Of a stretch of DNA of 20,088 nt, positions 6,628 through 13,539 are shown in pieces. A program made the translations under genes and the position numbers. The notes beneath the pieces are model-generated. The model worked only from the letters and a program-made list of their open reading frames with translations, was not told the DNA's origin and made no database searches. Where the stretch lies: the IMG/VR virus record IMGVR_UViG_3300048031_000032, positions 1 to 20,088 of that record; one strand, given 5' to 3'. The DNA is from a virus. Numbering within the stretch: position 1 is the first letter of the stretch; each line of letters starts with the position of its first letter.

Positions 6628-7749
6628 TTATAACTCCGAACTAAATGCTATACATGGTTTCATTCCATTTGTTTCAGCAAATGCTTGAAATGGTGTTCCA
6701 GTTTGACCACCAGTATTTCCACTAAAACCTCCAAGTCTTACATAAACTGCATCTGTATTTTGTAAATATGATGCAGCAATTGTTGCTGAAGTTGTAGTCC
6801 TTGTAAAAACTCCCCAACCTGCTATTGATAAACTTGTTGTTAATAAAGAAGCTGATGGATTTGCTCTTTTTCTTTCTCTAAAATTAAAGCTAGTCCAAAA
6901 AGATGATGAATCATTAGCTTGTGCAAATGAAGCAACACCAAGTTCTTCATAGTATCTTAAACATCTTCTTAAATTCACATCAACAGGCAAGAACTCAAAA
7001 TCAGATGCAGTTGTTCCAGCTTCTAATTGTACGCCTGTAATATACCATTCGTTATCTGTGCTATCTGCAAGGTTGACTTGACCTACTGCTCTATTTGCGG
7101 CTGTGATTGTACCCCAAGAAGTCTGTAAAGTTCCAGATGAAAAATCACTTCCAGCTACTAACCAATGTATAAGTCTTAAACTATCTCCATTATCATTAGT
7201 AAATGCACCAGATGTATCTCCAGCATAAGTAATTGTTTTCTTTTCCCAAGTATCTGCTGATGAAATAGTGTATGATTTTGATATTGTTCTTGAATTATCT
7301 TGGTCTCTTAATTCAGCTATATAAGTTCCAGTTTTATTAGATTTAACCCAAAAAGATAGAGTTGTACTCTCTGCACTTGATGTACCTTTTTTTAAATACT
7401 GTAAGTTTTGACCTTCTATTTTTTGTTCAATAAATAAACCTTCATCTGATGATGGAGAAGTTCTAGCAGTAGTACAATCTAATTTTAAAGAATTAGCAAA
7501 ACCTTGACTACTAGGCACATCAGTAGATTGTGATTGTGTCCAAGTTCCAACATCTCCACCAGAAAAAGTTTGTTTAAATCTATCTAATGAACGATAGCCA
7601 GAACTATTAACACCACTAACAGAAGTCGCTCTTTGTGCTATGCTCATGTCACCATTGATGATGATGTTTCTGAAGTTGACATTATTATCAAGTTTCGATT
7701 GAGGTACATCCTCGATCATGTTTGTTGTATCTATTCTACTTAATGCCAT
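6628..7749 (-). CDS. tail fibre protein with carbohydrate-binding-type jelly-roll domain
   Basis: A 373-aa protein and the largest fibre here. It shows the ordered motifs of a common phage fibre family: NIIINGDMSIAQR (28-40), DRF (56-58), IEQKIEGQ (107-114), SFWVKSNKTGTY (132-143), TWEKKTITYAGDT (167-179), ITGVQLEAG (237-245) and RRCLRYYEEL (261-270). Residues 30-250 are expected to be a carbohydrate-binding-module-like beta-sandwich; the last 100 residues (270-373) form a distal domain that is usually variable. A role in binding host surface glycans is inferred. Ribosome-binding site AGGAAG precedes the ATG. It separates the upstream trio of C1q-like fibres from the downstream fibres. Confidence 0.82.
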   Translation of the reverse strand: MALSRIDTTNMIEDVPQSKLDNNVNFRNIIINGDMSIAQRATSVSGVNSSGYRSLDRFKQTFSGGDVGTWTQSQSTDVPSSQGFANSLKLDCTTARTSPSSDEGLFIEQKIEGQNLQYLKKGTSSAESTTLSFWVKSNKTGTYIAELRDQDNSRTISKSYTISSADTWEKKTITYAGDTSGAFTNDNGDSLRLIHWLVAGSDFSSGTLQTSWGTITAANRAVGQVNLADSTDNEWYITGVQLEAGTTASDFEFLPVDVNLRRCLRYYEELGVASFAQANDSSSFWTSFNFRERKRANPSASLLTTSLSIAGWGVFTRTTTSATIAASYLQNTDAVYVRLGGFSGNTGGQTGTPFQAFAETNGMKPCIAFSSEL

Positions 7750-7759
7750 AATTAACTTC

Positions 7760-8299
7760 CTATGTTATAATTCTGTATGCTCCAAATGTTGAAGCCTTTT
7801 GATTTGCAGCTAAACCATTAATTTTTCTTGTTCCATCACTATTGTTAATTTTTGCATATACTTCAATATAATCATCTGCATCTAAATCAAATACCTCATG
7901 ATATGAAATAAGACTATGTTTTGCACTAGGTTGTGTAAAAAAAACACTATCTTGACTTCCATTTTTAAAAATTTTAACCATATGTTCATCAGTAGTTCCA
8001 ACATTACTATCTTCAAATTCTAATCTTCCATATACAAAATATTTTCCAGCTATTGCTGGAGTAAAACGACCATTACTATTATTATAAGTTCCATCGCTAT
8101 CGTAAATTTCTGTATCAAAAGTAATTTTTGTATCAGTATCATTTGACAATTGACTTGTATCAGAACTTAAAAATGCTTCAAAAGCTGGAGTGTTTTTAAT
8201 TCCACTTGCATTAGGAGTCACATTACCCGCACCATCAGACGTGATAATGCTGTTACCGCCAAAGTCCTGTAGTTGATTTGCTTTTATAATTGATGCCAT
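7760..8299 (-). CDS. short tail fibre protein with C1q-like head, type B anchor
   Basis: A 179-aa paralogue. The anchor (MASIIKANQLQDFGGNSII, residues 1-19) is the same type as that of the 190-aa fibre at 3952-4524, whereas its head is closest to the 188-aa and 185-aa proteins: linker NTPAFEAF (PAF at 38-40), TDTKITFDTEIYDSDGTY, RFTPAIAGKYFVYGRLEFED, KIFKNGSQ, LDADDYIEVYAKI and a final FGAYRIIT. This anchor/head combination is a clear sign of module shuffling. A 15-bp DNA stretch over the PAFEA linker is identical to the next two upstream paralogues. It starts 2 nt after the stop of the 183-aa gene without a strong ribosome-binding site. Confidence 0.78.
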   Translation of the reverse strand: MASIIKANQLQDFGGNSIITSDGAGNVTPNASGIKNTPAFEAFLSSDTSQLSNDTDTKITFDTEIYDSDGTYNNSNGRFTPAIAGKYFVYGRLEFEDSNVGTTDEHMVKIFKNGSQDSVFFTQPSAKHSLISYHEVFDLDADDYIEVYAKINNSDGTRKINGLAANQKASTFGAYRIIT

Positions 8300-8300
8300 G

Positions 8301-8329
8301 ATTATGATCCTATCCTGTATGCACCGAAA
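8301..8329. repeat. 29-bp direct repeat, copy 1 (C-terminal junction)
   Basis: Identical to 8852-8880. It covers the stop codon and the codons for the conserved FGAYRIG ending of the 183-aa fibre. Confidence 0.85.
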
Positions 8330-8853
8330 ACTCCAACTGCCGAACCAATTTCAAAAACAGGTACGCCACTAATTACATTACCTCTAGCATAAAGTTCTAC
8401 ATAATCTGAACTCCCATTAAAATCTATCGTTGATGCTAAAAATATAGATACTTCATTTGGTGGAGAAGCTGTTCCAAAGTTTTGAGGTGTGTGTTTATAT
8501 TCCGACCCATTTTTATAAATGGCTAAGTTAGGAATTTGTAATTGATAATTTGTATTACTGTACATAGCAACATGACCATAAACATAATATTTTCCAGATA
8601 CTGTTGGAGTAAATCTATATGTAGATGTATTGTACATAGAATTTGTATCTAAAATTTCTGTGTTCATATTTAATTTAGTCCAAGTATTATCTGATGCTGT
8701 TTGGTCACTACTTCCATACGCTTCAAAAGCTGGATAGTTTAAATTACTTTGAACAACACCTGAACCTAGAGTAAACGTATCCCCAGAACTACCCAGGGTT
8801 ACTGTGCCGTTGTCCGCGATTGGTTCTATATTTGTTGTTTTAATTGTTCCCAT
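8302..8853 (-). CDS. short tail fibre protein with C1q-like head, type A anchor
   Basis: A 183-aa paralogue, tandem to the 185-aa gene. Anchor: GTIKTTNIEPIADNGTVTLG, then SSGDTFTLGSGVV; linker VQSNLNYPAFEAY (PAF at 41-43); head: NTEILDTNSMYNTSTYRFTP, VSGKYYVYGHVAMY, IYKNGSEY, DFNGSSDYVELYARG, and FGAYRIGS at the end. The linker DNA and the C-terminal/stop region are identical to the 185-aa gene over 45 and 29 bp, while the head between them has diverged strongly. Its ATG overlaps the upstream stop (TAATG). C1q-like heads normally form trimers; receptor recognition is inferred. Confidence 0.8.
   Translation of the reverse strand: MGTIKTTNIEPIADNGTVTLGSSGDTFTLGSGVVQSNLNYPAFEAYGSSDQTASDNTWTKLNMNTEILDTNSMYNTSTYRFTPTVSGKYYVYGHVAMYSNTNYQLQIPNLAIYKNGSEYKHTPQNFGTASPPNEVSIFLASTIDFNGSSDYVELYARGNVISGVPVFEIGSAVGVFGAYRIGS
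8720..8764. repeat. 45-bp direct repeat, copy 1 (anchor-head linker)
   Basis: Identical to 9280-9324. It codes for the VVQSNLNYPAFEA linker between anchor and C1q-like head of the 183-aa fibre. The first 15 bp are also found in the 179-aa fibre near 8183. Confidence 0.88.
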
Positions 8854-8880
8854 TATGATCCTATCCTGTATGCACCGAAA
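8852..8880. repeat. 29-bp direct repeat, copy 2 (C-terminal junction)
   Basis: Identical to 8301-8329. It covers the stop and FGAYRIG codons of the 185-aa fibre and the first bases of the 183-aa start. Distance between copies is 551 bp, about one gene. Confidence 0.85.
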
Positions 8881-9410
8881 GTGGTTGTTCTTAAACTAGA
8901 ATCACCAAAAACTAATGGAGTGCCACCTGAAACTAATACGTTGATAAAAAATTCAACATAGTCTGATGAACCATTCATATCAACTACTCCAGATACAAAA
9001 GGTGTAAAAAAATTTGCTGGGTTTGAAATATTTGCATATTGAGGTGAGCTCATAAGTTCAGCACCATTTTTATACATAATAGAAATAACTCTCATAACGT
9101 CATTATTTCCATCACAATCTCCTCTACCTTTTGCATAAACATAATATTTACCTGCTTTGTTTGGAGTAAAACGATAATTTGTAGAATTATCATAGCAACT
9201 ATCAGAGTCAAAAATTTCTGTGTTCGCTTGAACTTTTGTGTTTACATTACTAGATAAATTTACTGAAGCATTAGCAAAAGCTTCAAAAGCTGGATAGTTT
9301 AAATTACTTTGAACAACACCTGAAGTTAAAGCAACAGTATCTCCTGAAGAACCTATTGTTAAACTTGTTCCTGATTGTGGGTCTATTTTATCTACAAATA
9401 ATGTTGCCAT
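8853..9410 (-). CDS. short tail fibre protein with C1q-like head, type A anchor
   Basis: A 185-aa protein, first of the tandem C1q-like set in transcription order. Anchor: MATLFVDKIDPQSGTSLTIG, then SSGDTVALTSGVV; linker NLNYPAFEAF (PAF at 40-42); head: TEIFDSDSCYDNSTNYRFTP, NKAGKYYVYAKGRGD, MYKNGAEL, VDMNGSSDYVEFFINV, and TTFGAYRIGS as the end. The anchor is typical of pelagiphage-like fibres and probably docks into the tail; the jelly-roll head is expected to be distal. The stop overlaps the start of the 183-aa paralogue. The start has no clear Shine-Dalgarno sequence and lies 1 nt after the preceding stop codon, so coupling is likely. Confidence 0.8.
   Translation of the reverse strand: MATLFVDKIDPQSGTSLTIGSSGDTVALTSGVVQSNLNYPAFEAFANASVNLSSNVNTKVQANTEIFDSDSCYDNSTNYRFTPNKAGKYYVYAKGRGDCDGNNDVMRVISIMYKNGAELMSSPQYANISNPANFFTPFVSGVVDMNGSSDYVEFFINVLVSGGTPLVFGDSSLRTTTFGAYRIGS
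9280..9324. repeat. 45-bp direct repeat, copy 2 (anchor-head linker)
   Basis: Identical to 8720-8764, 560 bp away, coding for the same linker in the 185-aa fibre. Flanking sequence on both sides is clearly diverged. Confidence 0.88.
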
Positions 9411-9411
9411 A

Positions 9412-9855
9412 TTATACTACCGTTAATGTCCCGTTTACTGTGACTGTTGCTGTAAATGATACTGGACCACATAACATCATGTTGTCCGTTGCAGCAACTG
9501 TAATTGTTTCTGAAACTGTTGCTAAATTTTTATATCCACCGTTGATTGCAGAAATCATTCCTGCTTGAATACTGTTTTGACCGGGGTTAATACTACCCGT
9601 AGATTTACCTTGGAACACTACATAGATGTTTGCTGTTCCTGATGGTGGGGCTTCTGTGAAAGCTAAAGTTGTACCACCTGATATTGAGTAAGCGGAAAAC
9701 GGATCTTGTCTCACGTTTCCAACATATACTTCTGCTTCTGCAGTATTTGAAACACTTTGACTTAATGTAAAATTGACCGTGGATCCATCACCATTGAACT
9801 GTTGAGAGTTCATGGTATTTAAATTTTGTTTTGGAGCGTTTCCTAAATAAGCCAT
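9412..9855 (-). CDS. tail fibre protein of the MAY-G-AP family
   Basis: A 147-aa protein. N-terminus MAYLGNAPKQNLNTM, then a common fibre beta-domain (QQFNGDGSTVNFTLSQSVSN at 18-37; AEVYVGNVRQDPFSAYSISG at 41-60; a VVF strand near 79-81), a short linker INPGQNSIQAGMISAINGG and a C-terminal strand pair ending GPVSFTATVTVNGTLTVV. The whole layout parallels the 152-aa gene at 5603-6061, so the two are paralogues. The role is inferred to be tail fibre or fibre adaptor. A strong ribosome-binding site (AGGAGGAATC before ATG) supports the start. Confidence 0.77.
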   Translation of the reverse strand: MAYLGNAPKQNLNTMNSQQFNGDGSTVNFTLSQSVSNTAEAEVYVGNVRQDPFSAYSISGGTTLAFTEAPPSGTANIYVVFQGKSTGSINPGQNSIQAGMISAINGGYKNLATVSETITVAATDNMMLCGPVSFTATVTVNGTLTVV

Positions 9856-9863
9856 GATTCCTC

Positions 9864-10196
9864 CTACGTACTTATATCATCTACAGCGCCAACGACAGTA
9901 TCTAAAGAAGAAGCTGTATCTGATTTAACAAATAGCTGATCTCCTGAAGCAAGTACTATCTTCGAGCCTCCATCAATAAGTTCTAATGATCCGCCACTTA
10001 CAACTGGCGCATTTTTAATTAAATAATAATTTGCTGACGATCTTCTAATGTAAGCTTCAACATTAATTGTTGAAGTAGTAACGTTAGCCATTCTAACACT
10101 AATTAAAGTATCAAAACTATTTGCAGCACCACCTAAAGCATCAACTGCTGAAGTTCCTGTTTCTCTTGTTAGATAATTTCTAAAGTTTTGTGCCAT
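9864..10196 (-). CDS. conserved small virion/tail protein
   Basis: A 110-aa beta-rich protein. It resembles a structural family common in cyanophages and pelagiphages, with an N-terminal NFRNYLTRETGTSAV, a central strand in which a Thr/Ser-Ile-Asn-Val motif (TINVEAYI) occurs, then LIKNAPVVSGGSLELIDGG and KIVLASGDQLFVKSDTA at the end. Members usually lie with neck or tail genes; exact location in the virion is not known to me. No catalytic features. Start supported by AAGGAATAAATT before ATG. Ends in TAG. Confidence 0.68.
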   Translation of the reverse strand: MAQNFRNYLTRETGTSAVDALGGAANSFDTLISVRMANVTTSTINVEAYIRRSSANYYLIKNAPVVSGGSLELIDGGSKIVLASGDQLFVKSDTASSLDTVVGAVDDIST

Positions 10197-10211
10197 AATT
10201 TATTCCTTATA

Positions 10212-10589
10212 CTATAATGCAATCGACATAGCAATGACGAATCCGTTACTTGGTACCCCATCAACAACACCTGAAGCGTCTTTATAAACTGCTTTACTAG
10301 CAGGTAAAGTACAAAATACATCTTTTGTGCCTGCTGAAAAGTTAACAGCGCTATCTGAGTTAGATGAAGAAATAATAGTTGTTCTAGCTAATGTTCCAGC
10401 CGCAACGGTCCCAAGACCAACTTCAAACTCTGCTCCACCTTGTAAAGATATTGCATAGTAAGTCGTATTACCATTTCCAATAGCAGAAGAAAAAGTTTCA
10501 AAACCAGTTACAGCTCCAGCCAAAGTGAATGTGCCGGTACCAGTAGTCGTACTTGTTTCTTTTACTCTGTCATTTACTACTAACGCCAT
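10212..10589 (-). CDS. conserved virion protein of the NDRVKET family
   Basis: A 125-aa protein from a very widespread phage structural family, recognised by VNDRVKETSTTTGTGT (5-20), GNTTYYAISLQGGAEFEVGL (39-58), SSSNSDSAVNFSAGTKDVF (74-92) and the terminal SNGFVIAMSIAL. It is beta-rich and found near tail or fibre genes of many phages; its precise virion role is not established as far as I know. It lies between two other conserved small virion genes and is preceded by AAGGAATACAA before ATG. Confidence 0.75.
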   Translation of the reverse strand: MALVVNDRVKETSTTTGTGTFTLAGAVTGFETFSSAIGNGNTTYYAISLQGGAEFEVGLGTVAAGTLARTTIISSSNSDSAVNFSAGTKDVFCTLPASKAVYKDASGVVDGVPSNGFVIAMSIAL

Positions 10590-10607
10590 TTGTATTCCTT
10601 ATAAATA

Positions 10608-11039
10608 TTACGCGTCGCCAAGTCTAATGATTGCACTAGATGAATTAGCAGTTGGAAACTGAACAACGAAATCACCGTTAGTTGCAGTTTTTGATCCACC
10701 GAAGTCTAAAACTAATACAGCTTCATTACTTGTACCTTTATAAATCAGTGCCCCTACTGCTGTTAACGTTACAGAACTAAAAGTAGAATCTGCAAAATCA
10801 ACGTACGCAATATTACTTGCTACTGCTACACCGTTGTTAGTTAAAGTATTTCCACCTGCAGTATAGTTTGTACCAGATGAAGAAACTTCATTAGTAGTTG
10901 TATAAGCAGTTGTTGAAGTACTAAAACCACCTATAGATGTATAAAGCGCTAGTTTAAAAGTTGATCCACCAGATGAATCAAAATCAAACACGCCACCAAG
11001 TAGGTCTGTTTTAAAAGAGTCAGGTACTATATTTGCCAT
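10608..11039 (-). CDS. conserved phage structural protein (FKLALYTS family)
   Basis: A 143-aa protein with the motifs of a common phage structural family: DSFKTDLLGGVFDF (7-20), FKLALYTS (28-35), TAYTTTNEVSSSGTNYTAGG (44-63), an LTNNGVAV strand, GALIYKGTSNEAVLVLDFGG (95-114) and QFPTANSSSAIIRLGDA at the C-terminus. The protein is beta-rich with no enzyme motif; relatives are encoded near tail genes. Strong ribosome-binding site AAGGAGACAATTAA before ATG. It is the first gene after the neck block and may be a tail component, but the exact position is unknown. Confidence 0.75.
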   Translation of the reverse strand: MANIVPDSFKTDLLGGVFDFDSSGGSTFKLALYTSIGGFSTSTTAYTTTNEVSSSGTNYTAGGNTLTNNGVAVASNIAYVDFADSTFSSVTLTAVGALIYKGTSNEAVLVLDFGGSKTATNGDFVVQFPTANSSSAIIRLGDA

Positions 11040-11061
11040 TTAATTGTCTCCTTAATTTATT

Positions 11062-11733
11062 TTATGGTGATGGTGATTTAAGAGGTGTACGAATAACTCC
11101 ATCTTGATATTCGTCTCGGCGTCTACGACCTTGTTGTTCGATCGCGTACGATTGTAAAGCTCTTTTAAAAGATCCTTCGTAGTATTGTAACATATCTGCA
11201 GGACCTTTCAAGTATCCATATGCTTCTACCAAACATCCATATAAAAGTAAATCTTGATATTTATTACTTGTATATGTCCCTTGTGTACTTCCTGGTGAAG
11301 CTGTTATTGAATCTGGTTGTTTTGTATAAGCTAAAGTAATTAAATTAGTGCTATTTGGTGTAGGTGCTACCACCCAATAATTAGCATCCCAGTTAGCATA
11401 ATATTTGGGAATACCAGAAGCTGTACCTGGAGTATCATAAAAAGTTGCCATATATGAAGTATCTTTTTTCTCTAAAAAAGTTTGATTTCCATCAGCATCT
11501 GTCAATTGAACATATCTAATAAATCTTAAATCAGAAGGTATAGTTACATATCTACTTCCAGCTGCTAGATTTGAAGTTGCATAAAATCTATTATCATCAG
11601 AATCTGCATCTCTATAAATTCTGTTTTCTGCATTTTTAATTATAGTATTTAAAACCCCTGTAGATAAAACATCACTATCTACTTCAGTGTAATTTCTAAT
11701 ATCATCTTGTAGATTTGCTAAAGTATAAGCCAT
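11062..11733 (-). CDS. phage adaptor / connector protein (head-tail neck)
   Basis: A 223-aa protein. The N-terminal helical part (LANLQDDIRNYTEVDSDVLS, then NTIIKNAENRIYRDADSDDN, residues 5-48) and the following RYVTIPSDLRFIRYVQL are typical of the neck adaptor proteins of marine phages that resemble T7 gp11/P22 gp4-type tubular proteins. A later helix (YQDLLLYGCLVEAYGYLKGP, about 159-178) and a C-terminal helix rich in Arg (QQGRRRRDEYQDG) complete the pattern. It is inferred to sit below the portal. Its ATG overlaps the stop of a 44-aa gene (TAATG), and GGAGAATCAGA precedes the start. Confidence 0.75.
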   Translation of the reverse strand: MAYTLANLQDDIRNYTEVDSDVLSTGVLNTIIKNAENRIYRDADSDDNRFYATSNLAAGSRYVTIPSDLRFIRYVQLTDADGNQTFLEKKDTSYMATFYDTPGTASGIPKYYANWDANYWVVAPTPNSTNLITLAYTKQPDSITASPGSTQGTYTSNKYQDLLLYGCLVEAYGYLKGPADMLQYYEGSFKRALQSYAIEQQGRRRRDEYQDGVIRTPLKSPSP

Positions 11734-11867
11734 TACTCTGATTCTCCATATTTTCTACGTATCTTTTCTTGTTTGTCTGTTCTCACTTCTTCATACATTT
11801 TAAGATGAGGGTCTTGTTTTTCAGGTGTAAATATATTCTTAATCCAGTTCCAAATTTTATTTATCAT
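11733..11867 (-). CDS. 44-aa hypothetical protein in the neck block
   Basis: A 44-codon ORF fills the gap between two neck genes exactly: its ATG overlaps the TGA of the 200-aa gene (ATGA) and its TAA overlaps the ATG of the adaptor gene (TAATG). The translation begins MINKIWNWIKNIFTPEKQDP and ends in a charged helix (EEVRTDKQEKIRRKYGESE). The first 13 residues form an aromatic amphipathic helix. I do not recognise a function; the tight coupling on both sides is the main evidence that it is translated. It could be a small neck or membrane-interacting protein. Confidence 0.65.
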   Translation of the reverse strand: MINKIWNWIKNIFTPEKQDPHLKMYEEVRTDKQEKIRRKYGESE

Positions 11868-12466
11868 GCGTTTATTGTTATAGGTCCAACGGAACAACCG
11901 TAGCCTCCTCCTTTGATGTTTCCTGTTGTAGCAGTATCCGCATTAACTGTAAAGAAGAAGAAATTGGATAGAGCATAGTCTGTTGTAACTCTTGCACCAC
12001 TGTCATAAAGACCTGTTGTTATAGCATAACCAGATCCTTGACCTATTTGTGCTCCTGTTATTCCATCAAAATTTGGAATTGATGCATAAGCAAAAACAGG
12101 ATTAGTTGAAGTACCTGTTCCAGGAGATGTTGTAGGTGCACCTCTAAATAAATAAGTTGTACCGTTTGTTAAACCATGTCCTGGTGAAAAAACATTTATA
12201 ATACTTGACCCAGCTTGATAAGTTGTAAAAGGATCTTCTGGTAACATAACAGTTGTGATTGGTTCTGTTCTATCTGTTCTTACTTGTAGTAATGCAATAC
12301 CATCACCACCAATTGCTTTTGGTTCAAGTTGTGGTTGCTTAGGTTCAAATTCTGTATAGTGCACAAAAGCACCATTCCATTCTCTAACCATTTCTCTATA
12401 TGGAAACTCCATACCAGATCGATCAGAAATTGCTTTTGAATGTTTTCCTGTTGCGTATTTAGACAT
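11864..12466 (-). CDS. conserved neck/virion protein (SDRSG-FPYREM family)
   Basis: A 200-aa protein with a strongly conserved-looking N-terminus: YATGKHSKAISDRSGMEFPY (4-23), REMVREWNGAFVHYTEFEPK and QPQLEP (24-49). This is a common phage family next to the neck genes; relatives often have a C-x-x-C zinc-ribbon version of the same segment, here replaced by S-x-x-S. The rest is beta-rich, with VFSPGHGLTNGTTYLFRG and a terminal GYGCSVGPITINA. No enzymatic motif seen. The ATG overlaps the stop of the gp4-like gene (TAATG) with AGGA upstream. Inferred to be a virion structural protein at or near the head-tail junction. Confidence 0.7.
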   Translation of the reverse strand: MSKYATGKHSKAISDRSGMEFPYREMVREWNGAFVHYTEFEPKQPQLEPKAIGGDGIALLQVRTDRTEPITTVMLPEDPFTTYQAGSSIINVFSPGHGLTNGTTYLFRGAPTTSPGTGTSTNPVFAYASIPNFDGITGAQIGQGSGYAITTGLYDSGARVTTDYALSNFFFFTVNADTATTGNIKGGGYGCSVGPITINA

Positions 12467-13215
12467 TAAGTTCCTGGGTAATAAGCTTTTGGTGTAATAA
12501 ATGTGCTAGAAGCTGAACCATCTTCTGCTAATGCTCTTTGAAATTCATCTTCATAAATTAATTTTAAGTTTTGAGTTAGCTGTGGTTGATACTTCATTGA
12601 TAAGTAATATGCTAAACCAGAAACCATACAAGGTACAAATCTAAAAGGCATATCAGTTGCATTAGTATAGGCTCCAATATCTTGAATTCTTTTTATGTAA
12701 TAGAAATGCATATCTCTAGATGCATTAGTTGAATCAGGTGTTGGATAAACACTAATACTAACATGATCAATAAATCTTTGTACCCAGTATTGATTAGGGG
12801 TTCCTTTAGAAAGCTTGTTTGAAAAAGCAGCATAAGTAGATCTATCAACTTTAGTCATTGGACTATCTGATTGATCTGTTGCTGTTCTATTTGATCTTAA
12901 TTGTGCTTCAAGGACATCGGATATTCCATATACACCATTTGGATTTGAAACCGCACTTGTACCATCTGAACTAGCTCTAAAGAATTTATATTCTGCTTGA
13001 CCTTCAATTAAATCAAGATCAAGTTCTCCTATTTCCCAATAGTGAATACCTCTATTACCCCATTCCTGAAGCATTATATTTAATGATCTTCGTGAAGTTT
13101 TTAATTGATAACCTGATACTTGTTGAATACCTAAACGTTCAAAAGCTTCTTCTACTATTTCGTCAACAGAAAAAGTTTTATCAAAAGTAGTTGTTCCAGA
13201 GGTAGTGTTAGCCAT
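12466..13215 (-). CDS. tail accessory factor, P22 gp4-like (head-tail adaptor)
   Basis: A 249-aa protein. N-terminal helices EIVEEAFERLGIQ (19-31) and SRRSLNIMLQEWGNRGIHYW (41-60), then LIEGQAEYKF, a DVLEAQLRS segment, a YWVQRF strand with ISVYPTPDS, HFYYIKRIQD, and the helix PFRFVPCMVSGLAYYLSMKY (about 190-209) with FQRALAEDGS near the C-terminus. This order is that of the P22 tail accessory factor gp4 family, relatives of T7 gp11, which bind under the portal and close the head-tail junction of podoviruses. It is the best indicator of virion type here. Strong ribosome-binding site AGGAGGCTAA before ATG. Confidence 0.8.
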   Translation of the reverse strand: MANTTSGTTTFDKTFSVDEIVEEAFERLGIQQVSGYQLKTSRRSLNIMLQEWGNRGIHYWEIGELDLDLIEGQAEYKFFRASSDGTSAVSNPNGVYGISDVLEAQLRSNRTATDQSDSPMTKVDRSTYAAFSNKLSKGTPNQYWVQRFIDHVSISVYPTPDSTNASRDMHFYYIKRIQDIGAYTNATDMPFRFVPCMVSGLAYYLSMKYQPQLTQNLKLIYEDEFQRALAEDGSASSTFITPKAYYPGT

Positions 13216-13223
13216 TTAGCCTC

Positions 13224-13514
13224 CTAGCCAGTGTATCCGATAGTAACAGATCCTGATCCAGTTACATCTGCATAGATAGTATTTTCAAATCTAATTCCGT
13301 TTCCAGGTATATACATATCTAATCCTTCGCTTCCAAAAGTAGATTCAAATACAATATTTCCAGATGCAGTTGCTGCATCATAAAGTTTTATATTTGTAAC
13401 TCCTGTAGCTTGAATGTATGTAACTCTAGCAGGACCAATATTAGTAGATCCTCCAGAAAAAGTTTTCACCTGTCCGTCAGCTGTAAGTGTTGTAAATTTT
13501 TGGTCTGATGACAT
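13224..13514 (-). CDS. small beta-rich virion protein, function unknown
   Basis: A 96-aa protein predicted to be all beta: KFTTLTADGQVKTFSGGSTN (6-25), RVTYIQATGVTNIKLYDAAT (29-48), then IVFESTF, LDMYIPGNGIRFENTIYADV (65-84) and SVTIGYTG. No cysteine, no membrane segment, no catalytic motif. Size and position between a probable abundant virion protein and the tail accessory factor suggest a small structural or decoration protein. GGAGAAAACAAT precedes the ATG; a stem-loop lies just upstream. I do not recognise a named family with certainty. Confidence 0.6.
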   Translation of the reverse strand: MSSDQKFTTLTADGQVKTFSGGSTNIGPARVTYIQATGVTNIKLYDAATASGNIVFESTFGSEGLDMYIPGNGIRFENTIYADVTGSGSVTIGYTG

Positions 13515-13539
13515 ATTGTTTTCTCCGTTAAAATTAATA

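Noticed and set aside
8301-9324. Diversity-generating retroelement (template/variable repeat)
   Set aside because: No reverse transcriptase gene and no adenine-biased variable repeat seen; the repeats fit recombination boundaries better.
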